NCBI RefSeq assembly: GCF_030272615.1
Contig: NC_081410.1
Span: 192,655,619 to 192,719,618, forward strand
Length of the DNA: 64,000 bases
Source of the DNA: Cryptomeria japonica
Lineage: Eukaryota; Streptophyta; Pinopsida; Cupressales; Cupressaceae
Direction of reading: 5' to 3'
Shown here: positions 45,756-56,801 of the stretch, one piece after another
Layout: every line of letters starts with the position of its first letter
How positions within the stretch are numbered: the stretch's first letter is position 1
Notes under the pieces: model-generated
The model's database searches: none
Told to the model about the DNA's origin: nothing
The model's input: the letters and a program-made list of their open reading frames with translations, nothing else
Translations under genes and position numbers: made by a program

Positions 45756-48695
45756 ATGGGGAGTAGTAGTCATCAGAAGTCTAAATGCAAAAGAAAACTT
45801 TCAAATGACCAAATTGAAGTGTATAAAGAAAGAGATAGAGAAGGTCATAGGAGGAGAAGACAAGGTATGTTAAATATTGCTAATGTTACTTCAAGTGAAG
45901 AGGAAATTGAATTTGAAAATGTGTCACAAGTTATTAAAAATGAAAATGTAGATTTTGAAAGTGAAAATTTTGAAAATGTTGAAAATGTTGAAAGTGATAA
46001 TGAAAATGCTCAACATGTGGAAAATTTTGACATAGGAGGTGAACATGTGGAAAATTTTGACATTGGAGGTGAACATGTGGAAAATTTTGACATTGGAGGT
46101 GAAAATGTAGAAAAGTTTGACATTGAAGGTGGAATTGCTCAACCAAGTGAACCATATGTAACACCTAATTACTTTAGAAATGAAGACCCTCTCATGGATG
46201 AAAGACAAATTCCAAATCCAAGACCTTCAAGAACCCCAAAATGGTTACTTTAAATTGATGAGAACATTATTGCGAATCTTGAAGGCAAGAGGTCAACAAG
46301 AACCATTCGGTTGTGGGCTTCACAACTTTTCGACCAAAATTTTAGCAATAAGACATTGACCTAGCAATGCCAACTCTTTGTTCAATTTCTAAAGATGATA
46401 AAGATGAGACCATTGCTAAACAAATTGAAGATTCGTATGAACAAGAAGATGGAGAGAAATTATATTATTTCCAAAAATCTATTTGATGCTCTCAATTCTA
46501 TTGGAAAGAATACCAAAGAAAGAGATAAGGGAGTCACTCGAAGAGTGATTACAACCTCCTTAGTAAGCCATCAATTGAGGAAGGCTCGTCAAATGAGACA
46601 AACTTGTGTTTATTTTAACATAAACCATAAAACTTTGGATAGAGCACTTGCATGAAGACAAAGACTTGACGATCCACTTCAACAAGATACATGGGCTTTT
46701 GGTGGGAGGCTTCGATGTGTTGATATAAAGTTGAGTGACAATGTGAAGGAGGAGATTCAACAATTTGGCACTCTAATTATAGAGTGTCACCCAATGCAAA
46801 GGATGTTTTGAAATTAAGAATCAGCAACCAAGACCGTACACCACATCCCAAACATTTCTTGGAATCAAGCCAAACAATGTTGTACAAATTTTTCTGTGAA
46901 GTACATCCAACTTTGCAAATATCACAAAGGGCCTTTGAATCTTTGAGGCCATTTTATTATGTTCCTCTTAAGATTCGCAATACTTGTTGTTGCAAGTACC
47001 GTATGGAGTTTTCAATGTACCATGAACTTTTATGTCATATTTGTTCTATGATGCATACTAATGAGATGTTGCAGGAGTGTGGTGCAATGCTATTTTCGAG
47101 ATCATCAAGAGACTTGCAAGATCTATTTTTATGCCCTAGAGATGATGCTTGCTATTTCTATAAAAATGATTGTTTGAATGAGAAGTGCTCAGAATGTGGT
47201 GTGTTGTCAAAGTTTGTTTCATGTTTTCATGAGGGAAACGAACACAAGTTTGGAAAGAATTATGTTGAGAAAAAAAGATATGAGACAGTGAAATATACTT
47301 TGAAGAATGGAGGTGAAGGTTCTAGATGTGAATTAGTCTCAAGAGAAGTGAGTATTGCTGATTTTATTTTGGATTTTAAGGAAAATATTTTCTACAAGTA
47401 TGCAAGGCACACCCATAGGTCTCAGTGGTTGGATCAACAATTCAGGATGTGTAAGAACTCTTTCCCAATTGGCACTGTTGTATCAATGGTTGATTTTGCA
47501 GAGAACTATACATTGCAACCACAAAATATATGATTCAATCCAGATTGCTATTTTTGTTCACATTACATATAGACATGCTCCTGATAGTACAGAAGAGGAC
47601 AAGAAGATAATCAGGGAGTATCATTTTTATATGAGTGATGATAGATCACACTCCAAGTATGTGCAACATTCTTTCAAGATTTTTTTTGAGTTTTTGCATG
47701 AGAAAGATATTGCAATTGATCGACATATCATATGGTCAGATAACTATATAGATCAATTCAAGAATGCCCTATATTTTATTGGTTGAGTAGAATGCATGTA
47801 GAGAGGCGTATACCTCATATTTGGTATTTTTTGAGGAAGGGCATGTGAAGGGGGAGCATGATGGAGAAGGTGCATGTTTGAAGAGAGCTCTAGTTAAGGA
47901 GCAATTGAGGATTTTAGGCGCAAATATCTTTGATGCACGTTCTATTGTTGATTGGTGTAGTTCAACATTGTCACATGGAGGTACTCTTGATTTAGCAATG
48001 ACCAGATTCTTTTGGTTGGTTGAGGAGGGCACAGTGGGAGATAGATTGGATTTTCAAAAAATGAAAGATTATTCAAAGATGCACTCATTTCTCAGCTCAG
48101 ATGCAAGTACATGGACCATTTGGACACAAGCATTTGCTTGTTTTTGTCAAAGTTGTGTTCGGTGTGATTGGGATCAGTGCGAGTCAAGTGAGTGGATTGA
48201 TATGTGGGTTCCCCAATATCTAACTCCTTTATCTCAAACAATAGCCTTGTCAAACGATGACATGGAAAGTTCACTTGAGTATGACCATCTATCAGATCTT
48301 GTACAACCAGGACACGTTTTTGGAGTTGTTGCATCGCAAGGGAATGAAAAGAGATCAAAATATTGGTTGGCACGATGTGTATAGGGAAAAAAAAACTAAC
48401 ACAACCAGTGACAAATGATGACGAGTTCACATATCCTACAGGTTCAGTTGTTGTTGTGGGAACTTGGTTGCGAACATACATGATTAGAAAGAATGGCATA
48501 CCTACATTTGAAGACTATGAGAGACACAAAACCATTATAATGTATTCACACCTTATTATAGCTACAAATATCAAGTTGTTGAAGCATCAAGAAAAACCAA
48601 AGACCAAAGAGCTATGGACAGTGACTACTGTTGATCATGAAGCAATACTAGATACTCTTAAGCAAAGAGATGACTTTGCATTCATACTTGAGTAG
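45756..48695 (+). pseudogene. Transposase-like protein of the giant transposon
   Basis: About 980 codons without an obvious intron. The N-terminus is basic, then acidic, with three copies of HVENFDIGGE (46016-46110). A Cys/His-rich segment follows (about 46990-47230: CCCKYRMEF, CHICSMMH, CPRDDACYF, CSECG), probably zinc-binding. Then SMVDFAENY (Asp at 47492), WSDNYIDQFKN (Asp at 47739) and EEGHVKGEHDG (acidic residues near 47853-47866) give an order and spacing like a DDE/D transposase core. Stops at 46251, 46362 and 46653 and frameshifts near 46766, 47530, 47790 and 48390 kill it. I recall uncharacterised eukaryotic proteins with similar DFAENY and HGKGxxDG motifs. The transposase role is inferred. 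Confidence 0.6.
46016..46128 (+). repeat. 30-base in-frame tandem repeat in the transposase-like gene
   Basis: Three clear units and one partial unit, each coding for HVENFDIGGE or a close variant. Because the period is a multiple of three, copy number can change without a frameshift. Confidence 0.85.
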
Positions 48696-49726
48696 TAGGT
48701 CTTTAATGGTGCCTAATTTTTTTTATCATGCATTTCATTTCAAACAATGATCATTAAACCTTAATGTTCAAGTTTGTTATGCGTATATTAAGGATGTGTT
48801 CAAAATGCAAGTCTATTGATGAATGTTTTTTTTGGCAACACGGTTTTTGCATGCACATAGTAGGTACACTCGATATAATTGGAAGGGACGTATTTTTGCA
48901 ACATGACTTATTATCATGAATTTGATGAGCTTTACAATTTTTTTTATTAGACAACTCTATTTGACAATTTTTGATGATATAATTATTGCAAAACCTTTAT
49001 GCTCATGTAGGTCTTTTTTGATGATATAACAACATCACATTATGATTTTTGCGTCAACATAGTGGGTTTTGTTGATATAACTTGAACGGACATATTTGTA
49101 TGGTATATAATCCCACCTTTTCATTTATTATCACGCATTTCAATTGAAGTGATTTCAACCATGCATTTTATGTGTAGACTAACAATTCTTAAAAATATAG
49201 GTTCATGTAGATCATTTACGGTTGACAAGACCCTCTCTTGGTGATGGTACATATTCCTTTGTGCATTAATGAGATTAAATTTTGTGCATAAGCATTAAGT
49301 CAAGTGAATGTATTGCTATTTAGAAATGACCATATGTACCATCGTCTTCAACCATGCAGAGAAATGCAGTGAGAAGGGCTTTAATCAACATGCGTCTTTC
49401 TTCAAAGTTATGCTTGTATACTTTGCAGAGAAACTGGTAAGTTTCGTAATTATAAAATCTTGTACGTCTTAAAAATGTTTCGAATGATCTATTTATAATT
49501 TGACAAAATAATTTGTAGTAAGTGTTATAATTTGTTTCTTGTAGCATATTCATTTCGCATAAAAAGATTACTTTTTTTGGTCTTCATTTATATGTAGGCA
49601 TTGTTTCATATGCAAGTGTAATGGTAATTATGTGTATACAATACATGGAAATATTGATGATCATTATGTGTCTATAGAGTAATGCTTGTTTATCCATATT
49701 TTTCATTGAACAAGTTAGGGGTGCGA
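48696..49726. other. Non-coding stretch after the transposase-like gene
   Basis: AT-rich. Two diverged copies of a short segment (TTTTTGCATGCACATAGTAG near 48845 and TTTTTGCGTCAACATAGTGG near 49046) suggest an old duplication. A minus-strand frame at 49320-49553 has no recognised features. Confidence 0.4.
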
Positions 49727-51546
49727 ATTCCGAGATAGGCTTTTGTAGGGACCCCTCTCGTGGCCTTATAGGTTCAAACATGTCATTCGCAGGTGCCATG
49801 GATTTTGAGTCAGGGCCCGTCAAAGTTTGATAAATTTTAGCACTTAGGGTGCTCAAGGGACAATGCCAGTAGGGTATGACCTCGAGCGTTCAACCAATTG
49901 GGGGCACAAAATAGGAGCATGCATAGGGTAATAATGCCTAACTAGACATGTTGGAGCCCACAGTTCGTTATCATGACGAGAAGAACAAGAAATTGGCCAC
50001 GTGACAACATTTGATTGAATGAGACTAACAATTTTTTCGCCAACCGAAACAATGCTGCCCTAATAAAACCGTAGGGAAACTTGAAAATACGAGATAGGAT
50101 TTTGTAGGGACCTATCTCTTAGCCCCGTAGGATCAAATGTATAATTTCCAAGTGCCATGGATTCTGAGTTAAGTCCTGTCAAAGTTTGACAATTTTTAGC
50201 ACTTAGGGTGCTCAAGGGACGACACTGGTAGGGTATGACTCTGAGTGTAAGGAAAATTGAAAAACTAAGATAGGATTTTGTAGGGAACCCTCTCGTGGCC
50301 CCATAGGTTCAAATGGATCATTCGGAGGTGCCATAGATTCCGAGTAAGGTCCCGTCAAAGTTTGATAATTTTTAACACTTAGGGTGCTCAAGGGACGACG
50401 TCGGTAGGGTATGACCTTGAGTGTTTGACCAAGCGGGGGGGAAAAATAGGAGCATGCATAGGGTAATAATTCCTAACCTGACATGTTGGAACCAACGGTT
50501 TGTTATCATGACAAGCAGAATGATAAATTGGTCACGCGACAACATTTGATTGAATGAGACTGACGATTGTTTCAGAAACCAAAAAAATGCTGCCCTAATA
50601 AAACTGTAGGGAAAATTTAAAAAAAGAGATAGGATTTTTTAGGGACTCCTCTCACGGTCCCATAGGTTTAAACAAATGGTTTTTAGGTGCCATAGATTTT
50701 GAGTTAGGTCCCATCAAAGTTTGACAATTTATAGCACTTAGGGTGCTCAAGGGACGACGTCGGTAAGGCATGACCCCGAGCATTCAACCGAGTGGGGGGG
50801 GGAATTAGGATCATGCATAGGGTAATAATGCCTAATTGGACATGTTGGATCTGATGCTTTGTTATCATGATGAGCAGAATGAGAAATTGGCCACGTGACA
50901 ACATTCGATTGAATGAGACTAATGATTTTTTCGCCAACTGAAAAAAGGCTGTCCTAATAAAACTGTACGGAAAAATGAAAAATAGAGATAGGATTTTGTA
51001 GGGACCCCTCTCATGGCTCTGTAGGTTCAAACATATTGTTCACAAGTGCCATAGATTCTGAGTTAGGTCCCGTCAAAGTTTGACAATTTTTAGCACTTAG
51101 GGTGCTTAAGGGACGACGCCAATAGGGTATGACCCCAAGTGTTTGACTGAGTGGCGAGGAAAATAGGAGCATGCATAGGATAATAATTCCTAACTAGACA
51201 TGTCAGAGCTGATAGTTCATTATCACGATGAGCAGAACGAGAAATTGGCCATGCGACAAAATTCGCTTGAATGAGACTAACGATTTTTTTGCCAACTGAA
51301 AAAATGATGCCCTAATAAAACCATAAGGAAAATTGAAAAATCAAGATAGGATTTTGTAGGGACCCCTCTCATGGCCCCGTAGGGTCAAACGGATCATTCA
51401 TAGGTGCCACAGATTCCAAGGTAGGGCCCATCAAAGTTTGACATTTTTTAGCACTTAGGGTGCTCAAGGGACAACGCTGATATGGTATGACCCCGAGCGT
51501 TCAACCGAGTGAAGGAGAAAAATAGGAGCATGCATAGGGTAATAAT
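49727..51546. repeat. 358-base tandem repeat
   Basis: The word GATAGGATTTTGTAGGGACC recurs at about 49731, 50090, 50268, 50627, 50984 and 51342. Steps are 359, 178, 359, 357 and 358, so there are about five units and one half unit. Units also share TTTAGCACTTAGGGTGCTCA and GGAGCATGCATAGGGTAATA. Non-coding, and a typical satellite length. Confidence 0.85.
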
Positions 51547-51909
51547 GAATTGTATCAAGTATTGTTCATTAAATGAATTGTATTGTTCATTATACAAACA
51601 ACACTTACGATGAAATGAAATGAATTGTATTGTTCATTAAATAACCATTATTAACCATTGTTAATTATTGGAATGAAGATTAAATATTTCCATGATAATA
51701 CCATGCACAGATGAGCAATGATTTATATGATCAAATATCAACTTTTGTATATATAAAAATGTCAAATGACTATAAATGTATGTCCATACACAAATATGGC
51801 ATAAACGCCAACTCAAAAAAATGTATGTCTATATATGTGAATGTATGTCCATATACAAAATATATATGCCAACTAGACATGTAAGAATCCCAAAACTATC
51901 TATAACATC
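51547..51909. other. AT-rich spacer after the tandem repeat
   Basis: AT-rich with short repeats of ATGAATTGTATTGTTCATTA type (51546-51640). No gene is seen. It forms the 3' flank of the accessory gene on -. Confidence 0.45.
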
Positions 51910-53397
51910 CTAAGTTGTTGATGGATCATTAAAATCGATCATCTTCATCGCACTGCTCGGCTCTGAAGGATCCTGCACAAGAAAAAACAAACCATGATTA
52001 ATATTAGTTATATTATATAATTCAGATTCAAAAAGTTAACATAAAAATGAACTATAATTGAACTATTCATGTTTACCTCATCTCCATGTTTTCTCTTCGG
52101 CTTTGCATGACTCTTGATGTATGTCTTCGGTAGAGGAGGTATATTTTCAATATTTTCATACACAACCTACATATGTTCACAAACATGACATTGATACAAG
52201 TTAGCATATAATTGTCATTGATATGAACTAGTAGGATTTGAACATTGATGGAAAGAACATCAACACAACAAGTTAAAACCATCACAACATGTCACTATTG
52301 GCTCAAAAATTAGTACTTAATATTATCTAGATTATAAATATTCATTTAAAATATAGCATGAACTGTGAAAATACAAATCTTACAACTACATCATCAATGT
52401 ATGATGACAGTACCTCCTCATGTCTAGCATGCGAGGACTCCCTAGGGTATCCTCCAGTCTGTGTCATAACATCTGGTGCATCGTGCATCTCATGCACCTC
52501 ATAATCTGCACTATCCGTAGGAGTATCAACAAGTTGTCCAACTAGACCCAAGCATACGTGCCCACACATGACATAACTATGGGGCACGCAAATGTGTGGA
52601 GTTGAGGATGATGTGTCAGTGCCACCGGATGCACCGCTACCATCAAAAGTAGGTTGAGCTACTGATCCAGCCTGAGAAACCAAAAGGCTACTCAAAGAGT
52701 GAATAGTCGCTATGGTTCGTGAAGCTGCCTGACAAATCATATCTGGATGTTGCACTATAGGTGGGGGATCAACAGGAGGGGGCACATATGGGCCCTGGAC
52801 TACTCTGACTACCCCAGGTCTATTTTGGGACATACCTAAACCCACACCCTAGAAAGGTTGGATGTCAAAGTAGTTCACATGTTTTCCTAAAACAAACTCA
52901 GCATACAATTTTTTTATGAAGTAGAAGGGGACATCAAGGTTGTTGTTGGGTAGTTTGTCGAAAACCATCCACCAACAATCCTAAATTTTTTTCACAATAC
53001 GATCATTTGTGCACCATTTAATAGAAAGTTTTGTTTTTTTGGGGTCTACGAGTTGACCAGTGTAGGGATTCACAAACAATGAGGCGATAGCAGCTTTCGA
53101 TATCTTGAGATCCTTGCTCTCCTTATACGACAAGCCATCTGCATATTGTTCCCTCATAGAATCTCACCACAAAAGGGTGACATTGTGCTCCTCAGTCATG
53201 GTTTCCATACTCTTTATGATCAATGGGAGAGGATCAAACATTGGGTTTAGACGAGGGATCCTACAATATACATCTGCAATCCCCCTCAATTCATTCAAAT
53301 TTTGTGAAATTAAATCGTGAATTGAGGGAGGGTTTGGCAAAGGAGGGTTTGGTTGTTGCAGTTGTGTTTGATCAAAGTTTTCACTGTTATCCCCCAT
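51910..53397 (-). pseudogene. Three-exon accessory gene of the giant transposon
   Basis: Read on -: exon 1 is 53397-52384 (338 codons), exon 2 is 52166-52077 (30 codons), exon 3 is 51972-51910 (20 codons and TAG). Donors are GTAAGA and GTAAAC, acceptors end GTAG and GCAG, and all junctions are in phase 0, giving 388 residues. Exon 1 has three in-frame stops (TGA 53162, TAG near 52983, TAG near 52852). Exon 1 has a Pro-rich N-terminus, a Trp-containing middle (KWCTNDRIVKKI, CWWMVFDKLPNNNLDVPFYF) and a Pro/Ser/Thr-rich tail. Exon 2 ends basic (KSHAKPKRKHGDE), a possible nuclear signal. No family is recognised. Convergence with the transposase-like gene inside the same inverted ends suggests a transposition accessory protein. 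Confidence 0.5.
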
Positions 53398-53754
53398 TTT
53401 TAACCTAATTGAATGTAAACAATAGAATTTAGTTAACAAATTTAAACAATTTTGTATTTGATTTAAAAAAACCTAGTTTTCATGAAAAAAACCATATTTT
53501 CAATGAAAAAACAAATAAACATTAAAAAAATACAAAAATTGAATTAAAATGATTGAAAACAATAAAAATCTTACCTTTCAATGTATTTTTTAGCAATTTT
53601 TGGGCGAAAAAATGAATATCAGATGCAATTGGATATCGGATTTCCAAGAATCGCGAAGCTTGAGGGTTAAAAATAACTCACGGGCTGTCACAGTCCAAAT
53701 ATATTGTCTCCGAAAATCAGATATCCGATTTTTATACTTAAATTATTTTAAAAT
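53398..53754. promoter_or_regulatory. Upstream region of the accessory gene with palindromic sites
   Basis: It contains GGATATCGGATTTCC at about 53629-53643 and AAAATCAGATATCCGATTTT at about 53714-53733. These are the same word as in the left subterminal region and close to where the minus-strand gene would start. Confidence 0.4.
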
Positions 53755-54050
53755 AACATTATATTATATAATATAATAATATATTATATAATACATATTA
53801 TATAATATATAATATTATATTATATTATATATTATATAATATATATAATATAATAATATATTATATAATGCATATTATATAATATATTATTACATTATAT
53901 TAGATTATAAAATATTATATTATATAATATAATATTTTATAATCTAATATTATATTATGTATTATGTATTATGTATTATATAATATATAATATAGTATAA
54001 TAATATATTATATATTATTATATTACATTATATATTATATTTTATTTTTT
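53755..54050. repeat. AT palindrome block
   Basis: Almost 300 bases made of ATTATATAATATAATAATAT-type words, self-complementary throughout. No coding. Confidence 0.9.
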
Positions 54051-54067
54051 TAATTTAAAATTACAAA

Positions 54068-54105
54068 TAAAAATCAGATATCCGATTTTATCCGATATCC
54101 AATTT
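54068..54105. promoter_or_regulatory. Double palindromic site near the right end
   Basis: AAAATCAGATATCCGATTTT is followed directly by ATCCGATATCCAATT, about 150 bases inside the right end. It is a candidate transposase-binding site. Confidence 0.45.
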
Positions 54106-54218
54106 GCTGAGGTAATTACCATGCTAAGGTGTACTGACACCCATGCCAAACAAAAAGTCAACATGGATTTTCAAGTTTTTAGGCGAGTGGAGAAGGCTAT
54201 TTTTTTCACATCACCACT

Positions 54219-54247
54219 TTTTGGCCCCCATGATCCTGCACTAACCC
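54219..54247 (-). repeat. Right terminal inverted repeat
   Basis: It reads TTTTGGCCCCCATGATCCTG then CACTAACCC on + and pairs with 39159-39188. Confidence 0.6.
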
Positions 54248-54251
54248 TTTC
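54248..54251. repeat. Likely target duplication of the giant transposon, right
   Basis: TTTC, matching 39155-39158. Confidence 0.55.
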
Positions 54252-55040
54252 CTCAAATGATAGTGGAAGAAATATAATGATTTGAGTATCTTGGTAGAGA
54301 AACCTATGTATAAATAATCTCTAGATCAAATATATCTAATACTTGGTCTCTATTTCACCTTAGTGGGTGGCAGCCGACAAGGGGAACTATCTAGGGTAAG
54401 AGGCCCTAGAAAGGGTTGTGTACTAACTTTTATAAATTTATATCTTTCTAAGTCGAACTACAAAGTCTTTGTGCTTTTACGTAGACAAGGCCATCTGCAA
54501 TAAACCCCCGAGACTTTAGGTTTGGCCCTTAGGTCTAGCTCTTCTCTAAGTATGTCTGATCTTGCCACTCTTTCCTATGTTATGTGTTGACCCTCGTGAG
54601 TTTTGTAGTTATGTGGTTACCCTCGTGAGTTTTACAGTTCAAGTAATGATATAATATATCTTGATGATTATGTATCTAACCTTTAATAGATTTAATATTG
54701 CAGATCTAGTTGTGTAAACAGGTATGTAGGTACATGAATAAAGATGCAATGTTTGCTACACAAAAAGTGAACTCAGGTACGAAATGTCAGTTTTGTTAAT
54801 TGATTATTGTTATAAGCTACTATTCCAATTAGATTTATTAGATCCTAAATGTTAGTTTAGTGTTATAATGAGTATGATCGTGATCTCCTTTGTCTTAATT
54901 AGAGTAATATGTTATTAAAAAAAAAAAATTGCTCTCATTTTTAGTGATGTTCACTTGGGTAAGAAGTGGGCATTACATTAGAACCTTTATTTTCTTATTT
55001 GGGTTTAATTAATCTCAATGTTTATCTTATCGATATAAAC

Positions 55041-55041
<1 letters not shown>
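54252..55041. other. Unassigned sequence
   Basis: No gene is recognised. A short repeated word, ACCCTCGTGAGTTTT, occurs at about 54590 and 54618. An A run lies at 54917-54928. Confidence 0.4.
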
Positions 55042-55096
<55 letters not shown>

Positions 55097-55145
55097 TTAT
55101 ATTAATAATATTAATAATAATAATAATAATAATAATAAATATAAT
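55042..55145. repeat. (TAA)n microsatellite
   Basis: About 53 bases of ATA/TAA trinucleotides, then an interrupted second block ending near 55145. It abuts the truncated end of element F. Confidence 0.9.
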
Positions 55146-55808
55146 AGAGGTCTTCAGAAAAATGGAGGATCTTACAACTTCCATGACAAGGTAAAAGGGA
55201 GGTCATGAGAGAGAGAAAGAGAGAACCATGACTACAAACTAGTAAGTTTCTCCTACTATGACTCATGAAAAGAAAAATACCAAAAATTACAAATTGAAAG
55301 ACAAAATTTGCTAAGTAACTTTAAGTATCAAGATATGCAAGAGAGAATCATTGAGCGGAGTGTATTCCCCCACGTTAAAGTGATTGTGTATGCCTTCTTG
55401 GGAGATATTTATTTAAGGTAGTCCATACACCCAAAAAGACAAGCAAGTTATCACAATAATAATCCCCCAAGAGAGCACAAGTCAAAGGATAATGAACACA
55501 AAGCACAAACCACGAGGTGGTTCTACTTATGTCTAGGGTCAATATGCTTTTTATGATAAATAATGTATATCATGTGTATATATATGCATAGAATTGTCCT
55601 CATCTCCCAATTAAAGGAAACCACTATGGAAGAAAGGGACACATGTCCCTTTTGAGTCAACATGGGAGAGACCAAAAGAGATCTTAACACTTTTCATCGT
55701 TCCCAAGTAGAAAAAACTAGGGACAACAAATAGAAGAATTGGGAAACAAATAGAAGAGAGTTACAAACAAGCAAGAGAGGAGAGAGATAATATACAATGC
55801 TAATGAAG

Positions 55809-56159
55809 CTAGTCAAGCATGTTATCCACCCCTCGATCTTTCTCATCATTGTTTCCAGAAGATGGACAATATGCAAGACGAACCAGATCGAGCATGATAG
55901 ATGGAGCTATCACAAGTTCCAAATAAAGACTATTCTCTAATGATGAGTCACTTTGTTTGTTACTAGGAGCTAGGATTAATGCTTTCAAAATTTTTTTAGA
56001 TAGATCATTGTTAGCATCAACATATTCATATTCATCATCTGAAATATTACGATCAACATTTTCATCATTAACAACATTCTCACCTATTTCTTCATCAAGA
56101 TTAACAAAAATAGGAGCTCTAATAGGAATAGAACTTGAACTATCATTTATCTTAAGCAT
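55809..56159 (-). pseudogene. Conserved acidic protein of element F
   Basis: NLDEEIGENVVNDENVDRNI and then DEYEYVDANNDLSKKILKAL, followed by a hydrophobic VIAPSIMLDLVRLAYCP tail. Element G has a related protein at 59808-60230 with IDEEIG, DYEYVDMD, FSKALILSPR and VISPSSML in the same order. No known family is recognised. Because it lies where pol would be expected, it may be an accessory protein of these non-autonomous elements, or a marker of the family's 3' region. Confidence 0.45.
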
Positions 56160-56378
56160 TTTGCATATTGGATAATTTGGTTGAACATCTTGGTTAGGAT
56201 AAGGTTGAACGAATATATTTATGTGAATAGTTGGTGTCTTGGGAGAAGAAATGGTTTTGGAAGCAAGTTCATGAGCTCTAACATGATGTCTCCATCGACG
56301 TTCTTTGGCATAATGGTTTCATTTAGTTTTAGCTAAAGGTTGTGAAGGTTTAGGTTCATTAGGTATAGGCTTATTTTC

Positions 56379-56792
56379 TTATTTTAAGGAAGGATGTATA
56401 GGAGAAGGTCTTTTAGGTTGAAGAATAGGAGAGGTTGGTCGCTTCCCTATGTAAGATGTAGGAGATAGAACCACATTGTATAAAAAATGAATGGGAAGTG
56501 TAGGAAAGAGACTAGGTCCATCATGAGGAGGAGGAATAGGTCTAGACTTAGGAGGAATGATATGTTTATCCTTAGAAGGAGGAATAGATTGACACTTAGG
56601 AGGAAGGGATTTTCTATCCTTGGGAGGAAGAATGGAATCATCCTTAGGAGAAGGAATAGATTCCACTTTGGGAAGAAGATTATTTATTTCCTTGGAAGGA
56701 AGAATAATCTTAGCCTCAAGAAGAGGTATATGATTATCAATTGGAGGAAGGTCAAGTGTTGGATTTATAGGTTTACTCAATAATAAAATCAT
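56379..56792 (-). pseudogene. Proline-rich repeat region of element F
   Basis: Repeated PPKxxSIPPSKD-type units (for example SLPPKCQSIPPSKDKHIIPP) of about 11 residues. The C-terminal part, PIPPPHDGPSL and PTSPILQPKRPSP, has close equivalents in element G at 60288-60548. Probably a disordered region of the same polyprotein. Confidence 0.45.
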
Positions 56793-56801
56793 TTTATTTT
56801 T

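Larger units (their letters stand above)
39159..54247. mobile_element. Candidate 15.1-kb DNA transposon
   Basis: The left end GGGTATGTGTAGGATTATGG and the reverse complement of the right end GGGTTAGTGCAGGATCATGG are inverted repeats. The match runs on through GCCAAAA (24 of 30 columns), with weaker similarity beyond (AAGTGG). A TTTC duplication flanks it. Inside are a transposase-like gene, a convergent three-exon accessory gene, palindromic sites near both ends, a 4.8-kb inverted-word array bracketed by (GA)n and (CT)n, and a 358-base tandem repeat. Both genes carry stops, so this copy is inactive. I cannot assign it to a named superfamily. Confidence 0.65.

Noticed and set aside
45924-46208. 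Minus-strand frames rich in Phe and His opposite the transposase-like gene
   Set aside because: They are shadows of the in-frame 30-base repeat on +.
49320-49553. A 77-codon minus-strand frame downstream of the transposase-like gene
   Set aside because: There is no family feature, splice context or homologous copy in the window. It could be an exon but cannot be supported.
53755-54050. AT palindrome block as an origin of replication or matrix attachment site
   Set aside because: Composition alone does not support it, and AT microsatellites are common in plant repeats.
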